8,658 nt of DNA from Burkholderiales bacterium (GTDB taxonomy: Bacteria > Pseudomonadota > Gammaproteobacteria > Burkholderiales > Burkholderiaceae_C): positions 1-8,658 of the forward strand of contig JANXMO010000362.1 of assembly GCA_025354615.1 (NCBI GenBank), given 5' to 3'. Every line of letters starts with the position of its first letter. Positions within the stretch are counted from its first letter, which is position 1. The notes under the pieces are model-generated. The model was given only the letters and a program-made list of their open reading frames with translations, was not told the DNA's origin and ran no database searches. Below, piece by piece: positions 1-6,000 of the stretch. The position numbers and the translations under genes are program-made.

Positions 1-21
1 TAACTTGCTTAAATTGAACAT
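1..21 (-). CDS. Start of a divergent gene, running off the left edge (partial, unidentified)
   Basis: On the - strand an ATG at 21-19 is preceded by AAGGA (complement of TCCTT at 28-32) with a 6-base spacer, which is a very good Shine-Dalgarno arrangement. The frame stays open to the window edge and reads MFNLSKL. Only seven codons are visible, so the product cannot be named. The support is the start-site architecture alone; no codon-usage or homology signal is possible at this length. If real, the pilus operon and this gene are transcribed divergently from a shared region of about 250 bases. It could also be a chance ATG. Confidence 0.38.
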
Positions 22-146
22 GACACTTCCTTGAAATTGCCGCCGTTTGAATCAATGTTTTCAACAGGCAGATCGTTTCACAGCCGGGCTGTTTGAACGG
101 CAGCACATACGAAGTGATGTGCAGGAAAGCGAAACAAGGTCGTGAG

Positions 147-182
147 ATGCCATCGCAATCGTGCTTGCGTGGCTCTTTTTAA
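147..182 (+). CDS. Possible 11-codon leader peptide overlapping the terminator hairpin
   Basis: An ATG at 147 has AAGG at 136-139 with a 7-base spacer. It opens a short frame reading MPSQSCLRGSF that stops at TAA 180-182. The frame lies over the hairpin at 149-173 and its stop is at the end of the T-tract. If translated, ribosomes would open the hairpin and could couple translation to readthrough into fimU. A longer version starts at ATG 117 but has a badly spaced ribosome binding site. Such short frames arise easily by chance; there is no codon or homology support. Confidence 0.18.
   Translation: MPSQSCLRGSF
149..180 (+). terminator. Rho-independent terminator-like hairpin upstream of fimU
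   Basis: The left arm is GCCA (149-152) and CGCAA (154-158) with one bulged T at 153. The loop is TCGTGC (159-164). The right arm is TTGCG (165-169) and TGGC (170-173). The hairpin is followed directly by TCTTTTT (174-180). A 9-bp stem with a 6-base loop and a T-tract is the standard form of an intrinsic terminator on the + strand. It ends 88 bases before the fimU start codon. If the gene at 1-21 is truly divergent, there is no upstream + strand gene for it to end, so it would act as an attenuator in the operon leader or as the 3' end of a small RNA. Otherwise it terminates an upstream gene outside the window. Confidence 0.6.
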
Positions 183-238
183 ACAGCGCTCCGCTCATCA
201 CGTGCAGCCGACCGCCCATCCCTGGCGCTGCGTATGGT

Positions 239-252
239 GCCGTTTGGACGGC
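239..252 (+). promoter_or_regulatory. Short hairpin just upstream of the fimU start
   Basis: GCCGT (239-243) and ACGGC (248-252) form a 5-bp stem with a TTGG loop, ending 16 bases before the fimU ATG at 269. No clear Shine-Dalgarno sequence lies between the hairpin and the start. It could affect initiation or be part of a protein binding site, and it overlaps the third GCYGTTTGRA copy. A stem this short is common by chance. Confidence 0.2.
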
Positions 253-268
253 CTCACAATCAGCGTTG

Positions 269-868
269 ATGAAGACAAAAAAAACACGGCGCTTGCGTGC
301 CTTTTTCCTCAAAAGCCCCGCCATTCGCGCCCAGGGTTTCACCCTCATTGAAATGCTCACCACGATGTCGGTTGCCGCCGTGCTGCTGGCCGCGGCGGCG
401 CCGGGCCTGGCGGGTTTTGTCCGCAGCAGCCGCATCAACGGCGCGCAGTCGGAGTTGGTGTCGGCCCTGATGCTGGCGCGCAGCGAGGCGGCCAAACGCG
501 GGGTCGACGTTCAAATGGTCGGAGCCGATGCTTTGCAGCCGACCAACTTCGCCGCGGGCTGGCAAGTCGGTTGGGACAAGAACGGCGACGGCGTAATTGA
601 CGCGTCCGCTGGCAGCGAAGAACTCATTCGCGCTTATCCCGCGCTCGGCAAAAACGTTGTTGTCACCGCCTCGCAGGCTGCGCCGGCCGTGCGCTTCGCG
701 GCCACGGGTTTCCTGTCACCCCCCACGCGGGTGGTGTTCAACGTTTGCGACAGTGGCGATACCTCCAGCACGGGTGAGGCGCGCGGCTACCGCGTCTCGC
801 TCGAAGCCGTCGGTCTGGCCGACATCAAACCGTTCGCCGATATCACGCCTCGGCCCACCTGCCCATGA
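269..868 (+). CDS. fimU: Minor pilin FimU (GspH/FimT family prepilin)
   Basis: This 199-residue prepilin is one of the minor pilins that, with PilV, PilW, PilX and PilY1, prime type IV pilus assembly and sit at the tip. A basic 23-residue leader ends at G23, followed by FTLIEML. F24 is the methylated N-terminus after PilD cleavage and E28 is the conserved Glu5. A hydrophobic helix follows (about 26-47). The C-terminal domain has the GspH/FimT pattern, with GWQVGWDKNGDGVID around 98-111; D103, N105, D107 and D111 form an EF-hand-like loop. Two cysteines near the C-terminus could form a disulfide. The frame is open from 161, but only the ATG at 269 gives a normal leader. It has no clear ribosome binding site and contains an A8 run at codons 3-5. 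FimT is the alternative name; the gene order favours FimU. The stop overlaps pilV by ATGA. Confidence 0.85.
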   Translation: MKTKKTRRLRAFFLKSPAIRAQGFTLIEMLTTMSVAAVLLAAAAPGLAGFVRSSRINGAQSELVSALMLARSEAAKRGVDVQMVGADALQPTNFAAGWQVGWDKNGDGVIDASAGSEELIRAYPALGKNVVVTASQAAPAVRFAATGFLSPPTRVVFNVCDSGDTSSTGEARGYRVSLEAVGLADIKPFADITPRPTCP

Positions 869-1401
869 AGACCCGTTTGTCGTTTTGCGCCGCGCCGCCA
901 TGCCGCCGCGTTCGTCGTGTAATGAAGGGTTATGCGCTGTTCGAAGCGTTGATTGCCGTGGTCGTGTTATCGGTCGGCTTCGTGGGCGCCGCGCGCATGC
1001 AAACGGTGGGCCTCAAGCTCAACAACAGCGCGCATTCACGCCAGAAGGCCTCGCTATTGGCCTATCAAATGACCGACCGGATTCGCGCCAATTCGGCTGC
1101 TGATTACGTTGCCGCATCGTCCGCCACCGGCGGTTCTGCCGCCTGCCTGGACGCCAGCACCGGCTGCAGCCCGACGGAAATGGCCGCAGCCGATGTGGTG
1201 CAGTGGCAGGCCGACATCGCATCGCAACTGCCGCTGGCGTCAGGTGTCGTGTGCCAGGACAGCACGCCGAACGACCCCGACGCCACCGCAGCCGACCCGA
1301 AATGCGACGGCGTGGGCAACGCCCTCGTCGTCAAGGTGTTCTGGACCGACACCGTTGCCACGGCCGGTTCAGTGTTCGCCACGCCGGTGCGCCCGTTGTG
1401 A
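865..1401 (+). CDS. pilV: Minor pilin PilV (type IV pilus modification/tip protein)
   Basis: This 178-residue prepilin belongs to the tip-associated minor pilin set. The cleavage motif is G22 followed by YALFEALIAVVVLSVGF, with Glu5 at E27 and a hydrophobic helix to about residue 40. Tyr replaces the usual Phe at mature position 1. The segment after the helix (KASLLAYQMTDRIRAN, about 63-78) and the later CxxxxxxC-type cysteines with AAADVVQWQADIA are typical of PilV proteins. There are four cysteines in the mature part, probably two disulfides. ATG 865 overlaps the fimU stop (ATGA), favouring translational coupling. An internal ATG at 922 would give a 3-residue leader (MKG) and a 159-residue protein; neither start has a good ribosome binding site. 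The leader of the long form carries two cysteines and is Arg-rich. Confidence 0.88.
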   Translation: MKTRLSFCAAPPCRRVRRVMKGYALFEALIAVVVLSVGFVGAARMQTVGLKLNNSAHSRQKASLLAYQMTDRIRANSAADYVAASSATGGSAACLDASTGCSPTEMAAADVVQWQADIASQLPLASGVVCQDSTPNDPDATAADPKCDGVGNALVVKVFWTDTVATAGSVFATPVRPL

Positions 1402-1412
1402 AGGCCCACGGT

Positions 1413-2501
1413 ATGAAGCAGATGTTTTTTCGGTCCCTTGCGGCGCGTCCCCGTGGCTTCACGCTGGTCGAGTTGATGGTGGGGCTGGCCGTTGGCTTGT
1501 TTGTCTCGGTGATCGCCATTTCGCTGTTTGTCAGCTCGCGCAAGCTGCAGTCGGTCAATTCGGCCAGCAACCGGATGTCGGAAAACGCCCGGCTGGCGTT
1601 CGACCTGCTGCACAAAGACCTTCGCCTGGCCGGCTTTCGCGGCTGCAGTGATCAGTTCGACCGTGAGCCGGTGTCGGTGCTCAACCCGGGCGACGGCGGT
1701 TTTTTGGTTGATGCCAACGGTGTGCGCGGTTTTCGGGGCAGTGAAGGCGGCTTCACGCCGGCGCTGCCGGCACCGCTGCAAGCCCTCAGCCCGGCGCCGC
1801 TCACCGGCAGCGATGTGATTTCCGTGCGCGTGCCGGCGGATGCTTTGTCGCTCGGCCTGGTCGATTCGATGACGTCGAACACCGATGCGCCCAACGTGGG
1901 CACCCGTACCGCGGGCCACAATTTGATCAACAACGGCGACATCGTGTTGATGGCCAATTGCAAAAGCGCCGTGTTGTTCCAGGTGACCGGCACGGTGCCG
2001 CCTGCGGTGTCGGGCGTGTTGCAACACAGCGTTGGCAACAGCCCGGCGCCGGGCAATGCCACCGATGATTTGCGCAGCGCCTACAACCGCAGCGACACGG
2101 CGCTCTACCGCCTGCAGACCCGCCACTATTACGTCGCGCCCAGCGTGGCACGCGCTGGCACCAACTCCCTGTGGCGGTTGACGGTGCCGCCCCCCGCAAC
2201 AGGGGCCGCGGCCGAGGAGGTGGTGGCGGGCGTCGATCGTCTGAACATCAGCTACGGGCTGGAGTTGGACAGCACGGCGGACCGCGCGGCCAACCGCTAC
2301 ATCACAGCCGACGCCATTGCGCCCGCGCAATGGAACAATGTTCTGAGCGCCCGCATTCAAATGCTGACGGCCACGGCCGACAACGGCACGGCGCAGGCCG
2401 CATCGACAGTGCAGTTCGCCGGCAGCAGCGTCAGCCCGGGCGACCGGCGGCTGCGCGAGGTTTACACCGAGGTCGTGGCCTTCAGAAACCAGCTGCCATG
2501 A
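1413..2501 (+). CDS. pilW: Minor pilin PilW
   Basis: This 362-residue prepilin is one of the larger minor pilins of the tip complex. The leader of 15 residues ends at G15, followed by FTLVELMVGLAVGLFVS with Glu5 at E20. The following segment, including SENARLAFDLLHKDLRLAGFRGC (split here: helix up to about 60, then AGFRGC), is characteristic of PilW. The C-terminal half has the family pattern of a YYV strand, a VVAGVDRLNISYG motif and a final WNNVLSARIQML strand. ATG 1413 is chosen because GAAGG at 1400-1404 lies 8 bases upstream. A GTG at 1398, overlapping the pilV stop as GTGA, would add only five residues and is a real alternative. The stop overlaps the pilX ATG (ATGA at 2498-2501). Confidence 0.9.
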   Translation: MKQMFFRSLAARPRGFTLVELMVGLAVGLFVSVIAISLFVSSRKLQSVNSASNRMSENARLAFDLLHKDLRLAGFRGCSDQFDREPVSVLNPGDGGFLVDANGVRGFRGSEGGFTPALPAPLQALSPAPLTGSDVISVRVPADALSLGLVDSMTSNTDAPNVGTRTAGHNLINNGDIVLMANCKSAVLFQVTGTVPPAVSGVLQHSVGNSPAPGNATDDLRSAYNRSDTALYRLQTRHYYVAPSVARAGTNSLWRLTVPPPATGAAAEEVVAGVDRLNISYGLELDSTADRAANRYITADAIAPAQWNNVLSARIQMLTATADNGTAQAASTVQFAGSSVSPGDRRLREVYTEVVAFRNQLP

Positions 2502-3085
2502 AGAAGAAAAATTGCTTGAATGGCCTCCGCCAGCGCCAACACGGCGTGTCGCTGATCACCACCTTGCTGTTCACCGTGGCGGCGTTGTTGCTCGGTGTCT
2601 CGGTCATGGGCATCAATGTGATGCAGGAGCGGATGGTCGGCAACAGCCGCGACCGGGATCTGGCGTTCCAAGCCGCTGAAGCCGCACTGCGCGATGCGGA
2701 GCTTGACGTCAATGTCAACGTCGCGGACGACACGCCTTTTGTCGACACCTGTGACGCCGGCCTGTGCACCGCGCCATCACAGCGCACGCTGCCTTCAGCG
2801 TTGCAGGCCTTGCCGGTGGAGCAGCAACCGGGGTTTGATTGGGACAGCACGGCGAACACGCGCCGATACGGTGCCTATACGAACTTCACCGCGTTTCCCA
2901 ATGTTTCAACACAGCCGGTTTATGTGATCGAGCGGCTCGGAACAATGGCCATGCCGCCGGGCGAAAGCCTGGTGCTGGGCGATGAAGCCAGCGTGCCCCG
3001 GCGGGCTTACCGCATCACCGCGCGCGCAACCGGTGCACGCCCTGAAACGGTCGTGACCTTGCAATCCATCTATTACCGGCGTTGA
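2498..3085 (+). CDS. pilX: Minor pilin PilX
   Basis: This 195-residue protein has the PilX N-terminal domain pattern. A basic leader (MKKKNCLNGLRQRQHG, 16 residues) is followed by VSLITTLLFTVAALLLGVSV, then GINVMQERMVGNSRDRDLAF and QAAEAALRDAE, a strongly diagnostic block. Position 5 of the mature protein is Thr (T21), not Glu. PilX and the type II secretion pseudopilin GspK usually lack Glu5, which fits a place at the very tip, where no subunit sits above it. The C-terminus ends in the family pattern RRAYRITARATG, then VVTLQSIYYR. The start codon overlaps the pilW stop, and no ribosome binding site is evident, so coupling is likely. There are ten bases to pilY1. Confidence 0.9.
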   Translation: MKKKNCLNGLRQRQHGVSLITTLLFTVAALLLGVSVMGINVMQERMVGNSRDRDLAFQAAEAALRDAELDVNVNVADDTPFVDTCDAGLCTAPSQRTLPSALQALPVEQQPGFDWDSTANTRRYGAYTNFTAFPNVSTQPVYVIERLGTMAMPPGESLVLGDEASVPRRAYRITARATGARPETVVTLQSIYYRR

Positions 3086-3095
3086 TGAAGAAAAG

Positions 3096-6000
3096 ATGCA
3101 CAGCATGAAGCGATTCGAAACTCCTTTCTTTTCGACGCGCGCGGTAGGGCTGGCGGCAGCGGTGGTCAGTGGCGTCGGCTGTTTGGGCGCGTCGGCCGCC
3201 ACCGTGCCGCTGCTGGCCGACTACCCGTTGTTTCTGGCGCCGCCCGTCACGCCGAACGTGCTGGTGCTGCTCGACAACTCGCAGTCGATGGACGCGACGA
3301 TGGCCGGCAAAGTCGTGTCGGGCGATGACCCGAACACCAGAGGCAATACGGCGCGGCGCGTGCTGCGCCAGGTGATCAGTGACAACCGGGGGGCGTTCAA
3401 CTGGGGCTTGGGCACTTTCGAGCTGCTGGGCGAACCTTATTTGTTCAACACGCTGGCGTATTTCCTGGGCAGCCAGACCACGATGGTCTATACCGACACG
3501 TGTTCGGTGCCTTTGGGCTCGGTGGCTGACGTCACCGGTTACTCGCCTGATGGCCCCCGTGTCGTGACCAGCGCGGCCGGCGTCACGCCGGTCACTTACA
3601 AAGACAACTGCCTTCAGAACCCGGACACCCTCAACGGCGCACCGCGCAATGTCAAGCGCTACATCACGTTTGAAGTGGCCGGTGATGACGCCAACATCAA
3701 CGACGTTTACTACCTGGCTGCGCCCGACGCCTATGCCTTTGGCGTGGGCATTGCTGGCGGGTCGGGTCACCTTTACAACATCTACGGCCAGCGAGACGCC
3801 TCGACAGCGTGGACCGTGGCCAATTTCAATCCCGCGTCCTGTATCAGCTGCCCGGTCGATTTCACTCCCACCGATGCAGGCTTTTTGCCTGATGCAGCCT
3901 CGCAGCAGCGAATGTTGTTCCTGCGGCGCGGCTGGGGCTATGGCAACTCGGCCAGCGGCGCAGGCCGTATTGTTGAACCGGTGGCGGCGGCTGCTGCCTC
4001 CACGCCGGCCGAGATAGCTGCTGAAAGCGCCCACTACACGACGCTGATGACCGCGTTGTCACCGGAAACCAATGCGGCCAGCAATGAAATCAAAAACGGC
4101 GCCTACGTGACGCCACTGGCCGGCACGCTGGGAACGGCCCGCAAGTACTTCGAGGGCCGTTTGCCCAATGCAAAAAGCCCCATCACCCAAACGTGTCAGC
4201 GCAGCTATGTGGTGCTGGCCACTGACGGCAACCCCACGGGTAAAGCCGACGGCACGCTCTACGGCACTGCAGACTGGACCAATACCCGCCTCGGCCCTGA
4301 CCAGTGGCGCTATGGCATCGCGCAAAACGAGGTGTTCAACGAAATTTCACGCGTTGACGGATCGGGCCAACCCGTTGGCGGCTTGCGTGCCGCACAAGTG
4401 TCAGGCGCCAATCTCGCCAACAGCGCCGTGTCCGGCATAAAGGCGGACATCAAGACCTATGTCATCGGCCTGGGCAAAACAGTGATCAACGACAGCTCGC
4501 TGGCGTCGCTCGATGAAATGGCCCAGCTGGGCGCAGGCGCTCCCAAAGCCTTCCGTGCCGACAGTGTGGAGGCGGTGCAGTCAGCTTTCCAGTCGGTCAT
4601 CAGCAGCATCCAGGAGCAGTCGGGCGCTTCGGCGTCGGCATCGGTCAGCTCGACCGTGTTGAACGACAGCACGGTGCTGTACGAGCCGTCATTCGACAGC
4701 TCGCACTGGACCGGCGATTTGAAAGCCTTCAACGTTGATGCGACCGGCACGCCGCTCACCACGCCGCTGTGGAGTGCCTCGGCCCAATTGAAGGCGCAGG
4801 ACTGGGACCGGGGCCGTGCCATCGTGACTTACAAGCCCTTCGGTGCACCGGGTACGCGCGGCATTCCTTTCCGCTGGCCGGCCAACGCGGCAGCACCCAC
4901 GGCGCAAGAATTCGATGCGGCGCAGGTTGCACTGCTCAACACCTCTTCCACAGGCGCTGTTGATGGCGAAGGCCTGTTGCGCCTGCAATATTTGCGCGGT
5001 GACAGCAGCCATGAGCTGGCACGCTGCGGTACCTGTACGCCGGGGTGGCGCAGCCGCACGACGCCGCTGGGCGACATGATCGATTCCGCGCCGCTGCTGG
5101 TCGGCGCGCCAAACGGCGCGTATTACGACGACATTGCGTCTGCTTCCTACAGCGCTTTCGTGGCCAGCCAGCGCCAGCGCAAAAAGGTGATCTACGTCGG
5201 CGCCAACGACGGCATGTTGCATGCCTTCGATGCGGCGCAGGGGCGTGAGCTGATGGCTTATGTCCCGTCACCCGTGTATGCATCGCTGAGCCAGTTGATG
5301 TCACCGACCTACACGCACCGTTACTACGCCAATGGCTCGCCCATGGTGGGCGACGCGTTCTATGGTGGCAGCTGGAAATCGCTGCTGGTGTCAGGGATGC
5401 GGGCCGGTGGCAAAGGTGTGTTCGCACTCGACATCACCCGCCCCGAAAACTTCAGCGAAGCCAATGCCAACAGCATCGTGCGCTGGGAATTTTTGAATAC
5501 GCAAGACCCCGACGTCGGCTTTGTGTATTCGCAACCAGTGATCGTCAAGACGAATGACGGCCGCTGGTCGGTGATCGTGGCCAATGGTTACAACGCAACG
5601 GTCGGCGGTGCGCCCGGCAGCAGTGGGCATGCGGTGCTGTTCGTGCTGGATGCGGAAACCGGCGCGGTCAAAAAGAAGATCGACACCGGCGCGGGTACGC
5701 TGGCCAGCCCGAACGGCTTGTCAGGGTCGGCGTTGATCGACGTCAATGACGATGGCGCAGCCGACGTTGCCTATGCCGGCGACCTCAATGGCAACCTGTG
5801 GAAGTTCGATCTGTCATCGTCATCGCCGTCGTCCTGGGCTGTGGGCAATGGCGGCGCTGCCTTGTTCAATACCGATGAAGGCCATCCGGAGGACGGCGTC
5901 CGTGCCATCACAGGTCGGCCCAACGTGGCGGCTTTCCCGGGCGGCGGCTACATCGTGGTGTTTGGCAGCGGCCGCTACCTTTCAAAAGCCGATGTCACGT

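Larger units (their letters stand above)
42..248 (+). repeat. Three dispersed copies of GCYGTTTGRA
   Basis: GCCGTTTGAA lies at 42-51, GCTGTTTGAA at 88-97 and GCCGTTTGGA at 239-248, all in the same orientation. The first two starts are 46 bases apart. Two copies contain CCGTTTG, which resembles the first seven bases of the AlgR box of Pseudomonas (CCGTTYGTC as I recall it). AlgR activates the fimU-pilE operon there. A pair of 10-mers differing at one base is expected about once by chance in 250 bases, so this is weak evidence for an operator. Confidence 0.22.
22..268. promoter_or_regulatory. Intergenic/leader region upstream of the minor-pilin operon
   Basis: This stretch has no convincing long gene. 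It is less GC-rich than the operon, especially in the first 70 bases. It contains a perfect dyad CAGCC-G-GGCTG (81-91), a terminator-like hairpin with a T-tract (149-180), a small hairpin (239-252) and related GTTTGAA-type words. I looked for sigma-70 promoters on both strands. The best -35-like hexamers are TTGAAA at 31-36, TTGAAC at 93-98 and TTGAAA on the - strand at 64-59, but none has a good -10 partner at 16-18 bases. I found no correctly spaced -24/-12 sigma-54 element. The promoter must be here or further left, but I cannot place it. Confidence 0.55.

Noticed and set aside
21..36. Sigma-54 promoter (TGACAC then TTGAA)
   Set aside because: The spacing between the two conserved dinucleotides is one base short and the GC of the -12 element is missing.
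61..495. Open frame on the - strand across the leader and start of fimU (144 codons)
   Set aside because: It overlaps fimU antisense, has no good ribosome binding site, and its product resembles no family I recognise.
1104..2360. Long open frame on the - strand opposite pilV and pilW (418 codons)
   Set aside because: It is antisense to two clear minor pilin genes, has an Arg/His/Gln/Ala-rich composition typical of shadow frames in GC-rich DNA, and shows no recognisable domain.
2498..2560. Missing Glu5 in PilX as a defect
   Set aside because: PilX and its GspK analogue commonly lack Glu5, so this is a family trait consistent with the tip position, not damage.
3180..3182. PilY1 Cys29 as a lipoprotein cleavage cysteine
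   Set aside because: The preceding residues SGVG lack the Leu-type residue at -3 and the signal continues to a good ASA site at 32-34, so ordinary signal peptidase I cleavage is more likely.
3015..4034. Long open frame on the - strand opposite the start of pilY1 (339 codons)
   Set aside because: It has a shadow-type composition (His, Arg, Gly, Val) and lies opposite the PilY1 signal peptide and vWA region, which are unmistakable.
4995..5006. RGDS motif in PilY1 (634-637) as an integrin-binding site
   Set aside because: YLRGD followed by a polar stretch is a recurrent family motif at the propeller entry in PilY1 proteins, including those of environmental bacteria, so it does not by itself indicate host-cell binding.
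5815..5837. TCATCG/TCGTC microrepeat in pilY1 as a phase-variable tract
   Set aside because: The repeat is short and imperfect, its unit length is three bases, and it encodes a Ser-rich linker, so slippage would keep the frame.
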